From Morella rubra (lineage: Eukaryota > Streptophyta > Magnoliopsida > Fagales > Myricaceae), in assembly GCA_003952965.2 (NCBI GenBank), contig RXIC02000029.1:145356-209355 (forward strand): a stretch of 64,000 bases of DNA, in the 5' to 3' direction. The translations under genes and the position numbers were made by a program. The notes beneath the pieces are model-generated. The model had not been told where the DNA came from. It was given only the letters and a program-made list of their open reading frames with translations, and did no database searches. Positions 1 through 10,754 of this stretch are shown here, piece after piece. Within the stretch, counting starts at the first letter, position 1. Each line of letters starts with the position of its first letter.

Positions 1-1180
1 AAAGTAAAAACAAAAGCAAAAGCAAAAATAAAAAACAAAACAAAGCTGGATTGTTTAACACGTTGATGGACACATTTTGCACAAAATTTCCTGTTCGCGT
101 TTGAGAAATTGGCCCATGGTCGCATAAACTCCAACATGTTTTTGTATCGACTTTGCAAATTGCAATGCGGATATATCTGTGTCTTTATCTTTCTTTTCCA
201 CCCCCTTTCCAAGCCTAGCTATTTCCCAGACCCAGACTCATGATGAATTAATTTTTCATACCCATTTTCTGGTCTCTTTTCTCGTGCTGCAGCTTTCGCT
301 GATTAATGTATAAATGCACAAAAGAGGAATCAAAAAGGGGGGAAAATGTATAAAACAATAAATAGGGTCGGTCCACAGCAAGGGGATATAAGAAAAAAAT
401 AGTCAAGGTATAAAGTGTCAACTGGCTTCCAGAAGAACAATAAAAAAATAAAAAATAAAAGAATTGGAAATTTAATAAAAGACATGAAGAAAACAAATAG
501 AAATATTGATTATTATTGTGGTTACTCGTTTGTCGATATCGCACGTGAGGCACTTCCAAAGACTGTCGAGTGTCGACCCTGACCGCAATAGAGAGTAGAA
601 AAATCGGAGATGGCCGCTGAATGAAAGAATTTGAACGGGTTGACGGGGTCACGGGGGACGCGGATTCAGAACCCTTCCCTTCTCCAAAATACGCAGTCAA
701 ATGAAAAACTCTTGGGCGCGTTGCTTGCGTTCCAACGCAGCTGCTGTATATTGATCTGGCCACAAATATGAACAAGCGAGCTTCCCAGAAGGTCATGTAC
801 CCGTTTGTTTGACACTTGCAATCTGACTTACCTCGTGGTCCTCCACTCCGCCTTTTGTGGCTTTATAAGGGACGACCTTTTTCTTCTTCTTTTTTTTTTT
901 TTCACTTCCTTATATGGGCATTCTGAAGGGAAAACAGCTCATCCATACCAAGCCGTCAAGCGTGTGCTTATTGGGTGGGTTTCTACTAGTCAGAAAAACT
1001 TCTCCCGAGTCCAACGGGCTTGGTTTCGTGAGTTTTTATAACAGAACCATGATGGGCCAGATCTAGAGATGACGACAGGCTTCGTGAAGACATAGGACGA
1101 CGGCGGGCCTATTTGGGTTTCAAATTTAAATTGGGCCTTCTCTGGGTAGAATACCAACGAACAGGACCAGAAAGTGTAGG
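1..1180. other. Intergenic, no gene supported
   Basis: A/T-rich and low-complexity sequence. A 182-codon open frame on the minus strand (248-796) is dominated by Phe, Tyr, Leu and Ser from reversed A-rich sequence, has no recognisable domain, and is not called. I see no RNA gene or clear repeat. Confidence 0.5.
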
Positions 1181-1181
1181 T

Positions 1182-1362
1182 TATGTTTGGATGGTTTTCA
1201 AAACATTTATCACAATCACTTTTTCATCATTTCAATATCTTTTACCAATCCTCAATAACTTTTTACAAATTTAACAACTTTTAACACACTTTTCACCAAT
1301 TTCAAATGAATTTAAAAAACACAAACACAAAAAACTATTTTGAAATCTAAACCAAACATAGC
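1182..1362. mobile_element. Candidate small MITE
   Basis: The left edge reads TATGTTTGGATGGTTTTC. The right edge, read on the other strand, gives TATGTTTGGTTTAGATTTC, so the ends are imperfect terminal inverted repeats around an AT-rich core of about 180 bp without coding capacity. The target duplication is not clear, so the superfamily is not assigned. Confidence 0.4.
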
Positions 1363-3200
1363 TGTAGTATCCCGACTCGATCGCAACATATTCCGCTCTT
1401 TGGGCAAGGGGGTAGCGCTTAACAGACGCTAAAGCTCAATGACGCATAACGCATGGACTTAGTAAACAGATCAACTCCACTTTTGGCAGCACCATGACAT
1501 CTAGGTAGCAGATTTCCTCTTAAGAACTTATTTCCTCTCTGAATCAATTCAATTGGACGGTGTGGATTTCTTACTACAAATATAACATACCACAGTCATC
1601 CACGCCATTCTAGAGAGTACTGCAATTTCTATAGTTAGAATCATTAAATGGCATGCATGACTATAGATGGTTAGATTTGTGAGAAAGAATAGAAGAACTT
1701 ATGTTATACAACCTCTTAATTTATTTTTCTATATCGTTTTCGGATAGGGCCTCGGACGACACGCTAAATCTACATATTCAGGGCCTTGTATTTTGCGGGT
1801 GCTTGCATGTGGGATGACTAGATCGAGCATGACCTCACGATCACCAACTAACTTCTTTTTTTAATTTTTTTTTTCTTGGGACGATGACCGCAAACTAACT
1901 AAAAACCAGACATGTGTGTGTGTATTTCGGGAATGCCCAAAACCAAAACAGGCGCTCGTTGTTTTGGACAATATTTAGAGGCGGGATAACATGTATGCGT
2001 GATGTGCTCCCGAGGATTTTACTCTTCAGCTACTTTGATGTTGCTCGCAGTCAAGCTCGCCTTTATGGGGAGTGTCGTTGCCACCAGGCAATTGATGAAT
2101 TTGAGATTTGGACCCCTACTGGCTGGCTGGCTGGCTACCAAATAGCCGCGATGCCGACGCGTTTTCTGAGAGTGATGCAGTAAGTGCGTCTTAAGTAAGA
2201 ATGGTTAGCGCCACTCCAATCCTGATGCGCCACATAAACCGCCACCAGCAGGTTCACACCGGACATCAAGCTTTGATAAACAAAGTTCTGAAAAGACATG
2301 TGAAAGATTTTGGGACCCGTCACGTGAGATTTAGCAATACTCTCGGCAGACACAATCTGCTAATTGCAATCTGTCATAAAAAAGGTAATGCCACATCCCA
2401 CATGTCTTGGCTAAAACTTCTCTCCCTCTTCCTCTTTGCTTTCATTAGACTTTCTAATCTCGCCGCCAGAACTGGTAAGCCATCTCCCCCGTCCATATAA
2501 AAAATTCCTCCAACCAGAAATTTAATAAAGGCTTATAATTTTTTTTATCATTATCTGCTTCAATGATGTGGTGTAATTTCAGATATATTTGACAGCAAAT
2601 CAGGATCAGGATCAGGATTATTTATATTTTCTATTCAATCCTGATTATACAATTTCAAGAGAGACATAAATTACAAATATTAAATGTTACGGGTATACGG
2701 TCTGATAATTTAGGATAGCAGATATTCATTATTTTTACCTATTAAATAGGAATCCTCTTATATTAGGCTTATAGAAACTAAAGGTTTGAAATTCCTCCTC
2801 AGATTTTATTTTTTTATTAATTTTTTTTTTTGGGTTCGTAGGTAGATTGATTAAAACTTCTGCTACCATTTATTACTAGACGAGGGTACATTGGTCGAAC
2901 TCATTAATCGTACGAGACAAAAATAAAGATAAGAAAAAAACAAGAAGAGGAAGGAAGCACAGATGATAAAAGAGGTTGGCTAAACAATTTAATGTGACAT
3001 AAATCTGGAGGAGGCCAGAGGGGGGGGGGGATGATAGAGCTTAGCTGGATCACAACACAGTGCACAGGAGGCCAGTTCAGAAGCAGTTAGGCAGTCAGTC
3101 GGACGGATATCCCATCCCACCCTCCAGATTTGGGGCCATTTCCTCTTCTCTCTCTATCCGGTGCCAAGCAATAGTCTATATAATTGCGCTTTGTTTTTTT
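1363..3200. other. Intergenic, no gene supported
   Basis: Short open frames such as 1914-2183 and 2201-2500 on the plus strand have no recognisable domain, splice context or family resemblance. The rest is A/T-rich with poly-T runs and a G run near 3020. Nothing else is supported. Confidence 0.45.
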
Positions 3201-3202
3201 TA

Positions 3203-3486
3203 GGATCCATATCCCTGCAATTTCCTTAAAAATTGCAGGAGATGCAATTATTTTAAATCCCCTTTATTCATTTGAAGTTAACGGACGAGATTTTGACGCG
3301 TCATTGCAGCAAAACCAAGACATAAACATTTCGAAATACGGGTTTTTAAATATTTTATCTTTGTTTTTATTTTATTTGACGATGTGTATAAATCTCGTCC
3401 CTTTTTATTTCAAATGAACGGACGAGATTTAGAGAGTTGTATCTGCCGCAATATCTTAGAAATTGTTGCGGGGATGTGGATCTTCA
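3203..3486. mobile_element. Candidate MITE with roughly 90-bp inverted arms
   Basis: The left arm (GGATCCATATCCCTGC, then a copy of ACGGACGAGATTT) is matched on the opposite strand by the right arm (AGATCCACATCCCCGC, then AATCTCGTCCGTTCATTTG). The pairing is imperfect but spans tens of bases on each side. There is no coding capacity. Edges are approximate and no target duplication was established. Confidence 0.5.
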
Positions 3487-3659
3487 AGGAATGGGGGGGG
3501 GGGCATGTGCTCAGGTTGACGCTGTTGGTATGCAGTCGGGCCGCATGTTTGATTGATGTCTCGTGGACCCCATCTTCCTCTCCCAGCTTTTTCCCTCAAT
3601 ATCGACTCGATTCCTCTCTTCTTGGTCTATTTAGAATCTAACCGGGCACATCCATCCAT

Positions 3660-3700
3660 ACGTCCTCTCTCTCTCTCTCTCTCTCTCTCGCTCTCGTAAT
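3660..3700. repeat. CT microsatellite
   Basis: A dinucleotide CT tract of about 12 units followed by degenerate CGCTCTCG. Such tracts are common in plant intergenic DNA and leaders. No gene start was found next to it. Confidence 0.85.
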
Positions 3701-3847
3701 CTCTCCGCTCAACGCGCGTTTCTCAATAAATAACATAACTACTTTGCTTTTCCATTAGCATAAAAGATCCCGGTCACATGGATTCCTCTCGCCCATGTGG
3801 CAGTTGGATATATTATGAACATAATATCTCATAATATATGATTTTTT

Positions 3848-4366
3848 TTAAGAGGTAATATTATAATTCTCTTTTTAATTATATGTCAATTACAATCTCA
3901 TTCTATTAATTATAAAAAAGATTATTTATGTTTTTTAATTTTTAAAAATTATTAATATACATTTTTCGTCCAAATCAATCATTGAGTTAAACGGAACTCA
4001 TGTCAAATAACTAAAATGACCCTCTAAGATAAATTAATAAAAATATAAAAAATTCATTAAAAATAAAAAATGATAATATTAAAAAAAGTTATATTTTTTA
4101 AATAAAACTATTAAAATTCTGTTTCAGTAATATACATATATTTTAAATTTATTTCTCAAATATTTATTTATTTTTTAAAACTGTCTTAAAGGGCATTTCG
4201 ATCATTTTACATTTGTTTTCGTTGACTTAACAGCTGATTTGAATAGAGGCGTACATTGATGACTTTCGAAAATTAGAGGACATAAATTACTATTTTCATA
4301 GTTAGAAGACGAGTTTGCAATTGATCCATAATTAAAGGCGAATAACGACATTATTCTTTATTTTAA
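3848..4366. mobile_element. Candidate long-inverted-repeat (foldback/MULE-like) element
   Basis: The first ~170 bases (from AGAGGTAATATTATAATTC) resemble the reverse complement of the last ~170 (from AAGAATAATGTCGTTATTC). Shared landmarks run in the same order in both arms: a TTTTAATTAT-type block, a CAATT...CTC...CTAAT block, then the GTTAA/ACGGA-type block. The centre is A/T-rich and non-coding. The divergence suggests an old insertion. Boundaries and target duplication are uncertain. Confidence 0.45.
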
Positions 4367-5088
4367 TTTGATGCTTGGAACACAGGGTATTCAATGCACA
4401 AGTCTTGATTTTTTTTATTCGTTTTGGGTGAATAGAGATCTGGATTTACTCATGATTGTTAAGGGTTTTCCTTAACACGTAGATGGGGGAAATTTTTTTT
4501 AAAATTATCCATATTCTTTCTATTGATATATGTAATAAAAAAAATATATTCTGCTCCCTTTAATTACATAAAATGCTCTAAATTACATATTTACATTTAG
4601 CAGGTCAGATTATAATTCGACCGTCGGGTGATACATGGTCTACATTTCATGGATTTGAATGGCTTGAAACACAACAGGAATACAAAAGACAAACGGGAAA
4701 AAAGCTCACTTTTAAAGGAGGCGCAGGTAGTAAACAACAAAGCGGGCCCAGGTTCATTTGCTAGGAAACACAGAGTAGTCATGGTGTTGGGCTGGATGGC
4801 CGACTCTCTCATGTGATCAAGTAGGGCTGTTCAGTGCCACCGGAAAATTTCGGTGGCACCGGCACCGGGTTGTCGGTATTCGATTTTATCAGTGTCAGTG
4901 TCAGTTTGAGGTTTTTAACAAAATTCAGTGTCATTCCCAGTTTTTGGGCTACCTGGCACCGGATTTCCAGGTACTGGACATTGGATTATTTTTTTTTAAA
5001 AAAAAACGACGTGTTTTAAAGCCCCCTCCCCTTTTGTTCGCATAACCCCCCCCTCAAACAGAATCCTGATTCCCCCCTATATTAATCT

Positions 5089-5840
5089 TCACAAATCCAT
5101 TTGTTGTAGAGTCCAGAACTTGAGCTCTTGCTTTGCTACTTCACGCAAAGCTGCTAAGTGTTGTTTATGGAAGCTTTGAATTTGAAGGACTAGATTAGGG
5201 TCAGTAGGAACATTGTTGTGAACTACTTGGTTTCTAATCATCCAGATTAGGTCCATTGCTACCCTTGCATACAACAAAGAAGAGTTTTTTGACGAATGGT
5301 TTAGTTGAGCTTTCGGGCTAGGTCTAATACCACTTTAATCCATTCCATAATTGATTGAATACCTAATACTGCCAAATCCAAAGGCCATGGTGCTTGCTTC
5401 CACATACAGCAGCTATAAGGGCATTGTAAAAAAAGATGCTCTAAGTTTTCCTTAGCAGCTGTTAAGAGTCCCATATTGATAGGGACCATTTAATCTTGTG
5501 CTTCATATACCTATTAAGCTATCTCTTCTTATTGTCAATTGGTTTTGGGATGAAACTTGATATGGTATCAGAGCCAACATATTTCTGGGCTTGGCCCACT
5601 TATTTGTGTTCCCCAATGTTGTCCACGTGCATTGATCATGTTCATTCGGCCTACACGTGAGGGAGAGTGTTAAGAGTCCCACATTGATAGGGACCATTTA
5701 ATCTTGTGCTTCATATACCTATTGGGTCACCTCTTCTCATTGCCAATTGGTTTTGGGATGAAACTTAATAGCAGCTTCACCGATGGGGCAAAGAACAAAA
5801 TTTGGTTGAAACTTTAGATTCTCATCTTATTTTTAAGATG
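5089..5840 (-). pseudogene. Non-LTR retrotransposon-type relic (zf-RVT region), split by a TRIM
   Basis: Read on the minus strand, the translation includes CPIGEAAKENLEHLFLQCP and then CCMWKQAPWPLD. This resembles the zinc-binding reverse-transcriptase (zf-RVT) region found near the C-terminus of plant non-LTR retrotransposon proteins (CxxC...E.LEHLFxxCP). The relic continues to a stop at 5089. The zinc-binding segment is split between about 5771-5840 and 5301-5459 by the TRIM at 5460-5770. Removing the TRIM plus one GCAGC copy restores an uninterrupted frame across the junction. A further frame change lies near 5280-5300. No upstream polymerase core was found, so this is a fragment. Confidence 0.7.
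5460..5770. mobile_element. TRIM (terminal-repeat retrotransposon in miniature), 311 bp, complete
   Basis: Two 103-bp direct terminal repeats (5460-5562 and 5668-5770) both begin TGTTAAGAGTCCCA and end in GATA or AATA, with about ten differences between them. Immediately after the left repeat is TGGTATCAGAGCC (5563-5575), the primer-binding site complementary to the 3' end of initiator methionine tRNA. Immediately before the right repeat is a purine-rich GAGGGAGAG (about 5659-5667), the polypurine tract. The internal region is only about 105 bp and cannot code for gag or pol. A 5-bp duplication GCAGC (5455-5459 and 5771-5775) flanks it. Size and layout fit the TRIM class. Confidence 0.92.
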
Positions 5841-6135
5841 ATGTTTAATTTTATTGATTTTGAATTTCATTAGTTTAGATTTTAATGACATGTGATTAAT
5901 AGATAAAAAGAAAAAAGAAAAAAAATACATTGGACCAAGTGTCTAAAATGTTAAAAAAATGCCCAATATAAATGTAGGATAACTGAAAACCGCTACCGCT
6001 AAGGGTCGGTTTTTGCCCTTAACGGTATAGGTGTAGGTGTAGGTGGCAATTATTTAAAAATCAACCTATCCGGTGTATATATCGATTTTGGCCAAAACCA
6101 CACCTACATCATGGTTGAACAGCACTATGATCAAG

Positions 6136-6700
6136 GACCGTGGTCACGAAGTGCCTTTTTAAGCCATTCGAATTGCAAGCACAATCTCTTTGTTTTCGTT
6201 AGTTAATATTGATACCACAATGTGTCCAAGTCAAAAAGGAAAACACTACGACTAGAATAAAACCTCAGCTCAGACAAAAAAGAGAAAGCAAAACAACAAA
6301 AAACAAAAAAGACACCAGAAAGGCTCCCCCACCCCATTGATAGGGCAGTATTATTATGGGAAAAAGTTACGTTATGTTGCTATATTATCAAATCAATTTT
6401 AAATAAAGATTTCAGTTATCACTTTTAACGTATTGAAATCTGTAATTATTAGATTTAGTCTATTTTGTATCTTTTAAAAAAAATTTAACGTCAAAATTAT
6501 GACACATCTTGTGATTTATTTCAAGTACAAATGGGTTGATTTTAAAAATTTAAGACTCAATGTGTCATTGAGAGCAAATTGACTTTTTTTTTTTGTACTA
6601 TTATTATAGTCCAGAATAATTACGTTGTCCGTGGGATGGAAATGTTACGCGAGATGACCCTTAAAACACGGTGTTCAAGATGAAATCAGACCCTACAAAA
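6136..6700. other. Intergenic and XTH upstream region
   Basis: A-rich and T-rich stretches without coding signal. A CT-rich microsatellite (about 6744-6772) follows, probably in the XTH 5' leader. I could not place a TATA box or transcription start with confidence. Confidence 0.4.
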
Positions 6701-6923
6701 GGGCTCCCCCTCCTCCACTTTTCCTCATCACATACTCACAAATATCTCTCTCTCTCTCGCTCTCGCTCTCTGGGTAATGCTCTAGAATGGGATACTCTAA
6801 TTTTATTCCTTCGAGTCGATTGCTTCTTTTGTCGTGGGAAACCTTTGAGTCTGCTAATTTTTTTCTAACAAGACTTTGCCTTGGTCTTTTCTCTGTCTTT
6901 TTTTTCCTTTGTCATGTAGGATA

Positions 6924-9227
6924 ATGTCTTCTTATCTATGGACTCCGTTACTGTGTTTCCTATTCATTGTCTCCGGAACCATGGGAGCTGTTCCAAGGAA
7001 ACCCATAGACGTACCATTTGGTAGGAACTACGTGCCCACTTGGGCTTTTGATCACATCAAGTACTTCAATGGAGGTTCTGAGATTCAGCTTCACCTCGAC
7101 AAATACACAGGTAAAAAGAGCTAGAAGAAGTACTATTTGCCTCATGAATAGAGCACCGATACCATTGTTTCCAAACTCGAGATACTTGTACACGTTTCAT
7201 CTTAGCTGTTGTCTCTCATTTTCTCCTCACACTATTTATGGGTTTGATGTGGTAAAGGTACTGGTTTCCAATCCAAGGGTTCGTACTTGTTCGGTCACTT
7301 CAGTATGCAAATCAAGTTGGTTCCTGGTGATTCTGCTGGAACTGTTACTGCCTTCTATGTGAGTGATTCTGATCCCATTTGTAACCCAATTTTTCAGCAC
7401 TCTGGTTTTAACATAACGGTGGCCTTCAACAGTAGCAGAGATTTTTACGCTCATTTTGGGCTTTCAATAGTGCTAATCTTAATAGTTGTGCTGCAGCTAT
7501 CATCTCAAAACTCAGAGCACGATGAAATAGACTTCGAGTTCCTGGGGAACAGAACTGGGCAGCCTTACATTTTGCAGACAAATGTCTTCACAGGAGGAAA
7601 GGGAGACAGAGAACAGAGGATTTTTCTCTGGTTCGACCCAACCACAAGCTACCACTCCTACTCCGTTCTCTGGAATCTGTACATGATTGTGTAAGTTCCT
7701 CTTTTTCTTTCTTCCTCTTCTCTCTCTCTTTCTCTCTCTGCATTTTGTTTATTAACTATCATATCATATCTTTTGCGATGCGGCTGCTAGTAGTACCTAA
7801 GCATTCATAAAGCAAAATAGATAAGTAAATAGAGGATAGATAAACTGGCCTCAATCTTCTGCACACATCCTCTCCTCAGTCCTTGTTTGATCATTTTTGT
7901 TCTTGCTCTTTGGATTAAATTTTTCTTAAAATGTTCATTGCTTTATTTGGGTTTTGTATTTTTTTTTTCTTAAATAATAACAGTGTTCATAAAATCAAAT
8001 TATGAGAGAAAATAATTTTGTATGACCTCATAAATTCATTGAAAAGAACAAAATTACTTCGAAATGAGTTCCCCCCCCCAATCCATGGTCCCAGCCTTGA
8101 CAATAGAGTATATTTCTTTGTTTCATAAAGTGGAACTCGTATAGGCATCTAATTGGTGGCCGCAATCAGAGGACACAGCTTGCAGATGTCTATACTGTAT
8201 ACAGGATTTTCCGACAAATAAAGGAGATAAAATCAAATAAAGTAGCAACTAATGAAATCGCAGTGTCCCATTATTGTCAACTTTGGTCAGCAGGAACAAG
8301 GGGATTGGTTTCTTGGGTGTTTTTTCAAACTGAGTGATGCCGACAAAACTTTCGACATCAAAGTACTTGGAATTGGGACGCACGCACTTCACTTTTTACT
8401 TTTTCAAAACCAGAAACAAATAATTGAACGCATTTATGGACAATCTGGGGAATGGGGATGTTAACGTGGATTTGTACTGTGCATCTTGTCTGTGGACGAC
8501 GTTCCGATACGGGTGTTCAAGAACTTTGTTTCATAAAGCAAGGCATCTAATTGGTGAGTTGCAGATGTCTATACTGTATACAGGATTTTCCGACACAAAT
8601 AAAGTAGCAACCGCATGTCCCATTAGTCAACTTTGGTCAGCAGGAACAAGGGGATTGGTTTCTTGGGTGTTTTTTCAAACTGAGTGATGCCGACAAAACT
8701 TTCACATCAAAGTACTTGGAATTGGGACGCACGCACTTCACTTTTTACTTTTTCAAAACCAGAAACAAATAATTGAACGTTTATGGGGGGAATGGGGTGG
8801 TAACGTGGATACATTGTACTGTGCATCTTGTCAGATTCTTTGTGGACGACGTTCCGATACGGGTGTTCAAGAACAGCAAGGATTTGGGAGTGAGATTCCC
8901 ATTCAACCAACCCATGACTCCAGCCTATGGAACGCGGACGACTGGGCCACAAGGGGTGGGCTTGAGAAGACAGACTGGTCCAAGGCTCCCTTTATCGCCT
9001 CCTACAAGAGCTTCCACATCGACGGCTGCGAGGCCTCTGTCCAGGCCAATTTTTGCGCCACCCAGGGCAAGCGGTGGTGGGACCAGAAGGAGTTCCAAGA
9101 CCTTGACGCTTATCAGTACAGGCGCCTCCAGTGGGTCCGCACCAAATTCACCATCTACAACTACTGCACTGATAAGGTCCGATACCCTGTTCTCCCAGTA
9201 GAGTGCAAGCGAGACAGAGACATATGA
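6924..9227 (+). pseudogene. Xyloglucan endotransglucosylase/hydrolase (XTH6/7-like, GH16), frameshifted copy
   Basis: XTHs cut and rejoin xyloglucan chains in the plant cell wall. Four exons with GT-AG introns: 6924-7110, 7258-7358, 7497-7690 and 8835-9227. The N-terminus has a secretion signal (about residues 1-22) followed by [18 protein letters not shown]. Exon 3 holds the GH16 catalytic motif [11 protein letters not shown] directly followed by the N-glycosylation site NRT. Exon 4 carries the XTH C-terminal domain ([13 protein letters not shown], cysteines, KRDRDI end). Start at 6924 is preferred over the in-frame ATG at 6876, because the signal peptide begins there. The exons sum to 875 nt; a reading break near 8916 separates FNQPM from SSLWNADDW. 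Relatives have about four more residues there, so a 7-nt deletion fits and would give a normal 293-residue product. As written, the C-terminal domain is lost. Intron 3 also carries a tandem duplication. An assembly error cannot be excluded. Confidence 0.85.
8116..8875. repeat. Imperfect tandem duplication spanning XTH intron 3 and the start of exon 4
   Basis: The block beginning CTTTGTTTCATAAAG at 8116 recurs at 8525. Later landmarks (CTTTGGTCAGCAGGAACAAG at 8281 and 8631; GGGTGTTCAAGAAC at 8511 and 8861) are offset by 350 bases. The first copy includes about 40 bases of exon 4 but lacks the eight bases AGATTCTT that contain the splice acceptor and first exon bases, so only the second copy can be spliced. 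Confidence 0.9.
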
Positions 9228-10750
9228 TTCACTGATACTACGACTGCTATACTTCATTTGTTTATCATATAAACTAATGAGTCTTTATCTCAGAAGACCT
9301 TTCCTAAAATATTCTAGACATCTTTCAGCGTGAAGTGGGGGGAGATTTCCCTTCTATTCGATACCGTCCAACATGTTCCCACTGTCATTATCCTGTGGGT
9401 CTGGGTGCATTATTTCCGAATTGTTGTTCTTTAATATGGTGCTGTTTATCGTCTTCTCAGTTCTTGTACTTTCCTTCAAGCTATTATTACAGCAATATTA
9501 TCTCCAAATTATAATAGTAATTTACTTAAAAATGCCTTTGCATCTTGTGCCTCGTATCTGAGACTCGTGTTCACATGCTTGGCCTATTAGGTTAATGCTT
9601 TATCCTGATGCAATTTTTAGATACACGAGAAAGTGCGCAGTTTGCATGTGCATCAATCAGGACAATTAACGGGTTTTTATGTCCTGCTTCCGTTTCCCAT
9701 CTCCATACAAAGTTTCAACTTTTAATTAAAGCTCGAAAAGATTAGGGAATTCCTTTTGCTACTACAGTTTTATGTACTCCAGAGGAGGATTGGTATGTGT
9801 GCACTAACTAGAAAGAAGAGAACAGAGACACCGGGTTTGCTTTGGGCGGAGGCACTGTAGCCTGACTTCTTGAAAGAGAGCTTAGAGAGGCATACCAATT
9901 ACTGCTGAAACTCCAACCATCTAGATTTGACCTGTTACTTCAGTGAAAATGACTTTCGATGCTAAATTAAGGTTTAATAATTCTCCTATCAAAGTGGTGT
10001 TGAATGGTCTCGGGACAGTACTACATCGGTTGTAGAAGGGCTAATTGTAGTTTAAGGTTCTTGTGATTTTGACTTGGCAGGATTTGCTTTGGTTCGTTTC
10101 CTTATACCTTCGTATATAAACAGTAGAACTTGAAAGCATGCTGGTTCAAAATAAGCAGTTTCTAACTTTTAGGGACTCTGCGGAATCAACAAAGATTTGA
10201 TGCTCCTAGTTTTTTTAGGCATTATAAAATGAATATCGCAACTTCGAGGGAAGTTCTACTTCTGGACAGTTGTGGTATATATATCTATTTTCAGACTCAA
10301 GACGTCTAAAGCAGGATTTCCGTAAACTTTGTGAACATCTTGTTTCCCCTGCACACTTCTTGTATCGTAATCCATCACGATACAAGCATTAATTATGGGA
10401 GCGTGAATTACGTGTTTTAAACTATTAAGTTTTTGCCGACAGACAACGTAGTTAACATCTGTAATAGGCGAAGAAGCCGGAGGATCCATTTCCTTAATGC
10501 CATGATTCCATGAAGTACTCCTCGGAATCCAGAAGGTTCAGAATAACGCATCTAGAAGATATTTCCAATCCATTTGACCTATTTCAAAAGCTCTCAAAGG
10601 CCGTGAAAGCTTAGCCACCCAAAATTTTAGTCCTAATAAAATAATTATAATTTTTTTTTTCCATTTCCTCAGATCATCCGTATTTTATTACAAATAAATA
10701 TAAAAATTCTTTTTTTTTTGCAACATGAAAAGACTGAATTATAACCCCAT
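9228..10750. other. XTH downstream region, no further gene supported
   Basis: Probable XTH 3' untranslated region followed by unremarkable intergenic sequence. A 77-codon minus-strand frame (10256-10489) was examined but has no recognisable family. Confidence 0.45.
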
Positions 10751-10754
10751 CAGA

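Larger units (their letters stand above)
4822..6127. mobile_element. Non-autonomous hAT-like DNA transposon carrying other inserted sequence
   Basis: The left end is TAGGGCTGTTCA. The right end, read inward on the other strand, is TAGTGCTGTTCA, an 11/12 match. The ends are bounded by a perfect 8-bp duplication. Just inside the left end are GC-rich subterminal motifs (CGGTGGCACCGG type); an analogous stretch with CTACCGCTAAGGGTCGG lies near the right end. No transposase frame is present, so movement would have needed a partner element. The interior (about 5089-5840) is a reverse-transcriptase-type coding relic on the minus strand, interrupted by a TRIM retrotransposon. The hAT class follows from end sequence and duplication length; how the RT relic got inside (capture or later insertion) is inference. 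Confidence 0.88.
4814..6135. repeat. 8-bp target-site duplication flanking a hAT element
   Basis: TGATCAAG at 4814-4821 is repeated exactly at 6128-6135, directly against the two element ends. An 8-bp duplication is the hAT superfamily hallmark. Confidence 0.9.

Noticed and set aside
248-796. 182-codon minus-strand open frame
   Set aside because: Phe/Tyr/Leu/Ser low-complexity translation of A-rich DNA, with no domain and no splice context; likely chance.
2201-2500. 99-codon plus-strand frame with His/Arg-rich start resembling zinc-finger linkers
   Set aside because: No paired cysteines, no homologous fold, and a competing antisense frame. Not supported as a gene.
4822-6127. Autonomous hAT transposase
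   Set aside because: No dimerisation-domain or RNase H-like hAT frame occurs inside the element; the only coding relic is of reverse-transcriptase type.
6876-6923. Upstream in-frame ATG for XTH ([10 protein letters not shown]...)
   Set aside because: The ATG at 6924 gives the family-length signal peptide. The upstream stretch is T-rich leader sequence and could precede a leader splice site.
10256-10489. 77-codon minus-strand frame (MDPPASSPITDV...)
   Set aside because: Looked like a possible retroelement fragment but has no motif I can name.
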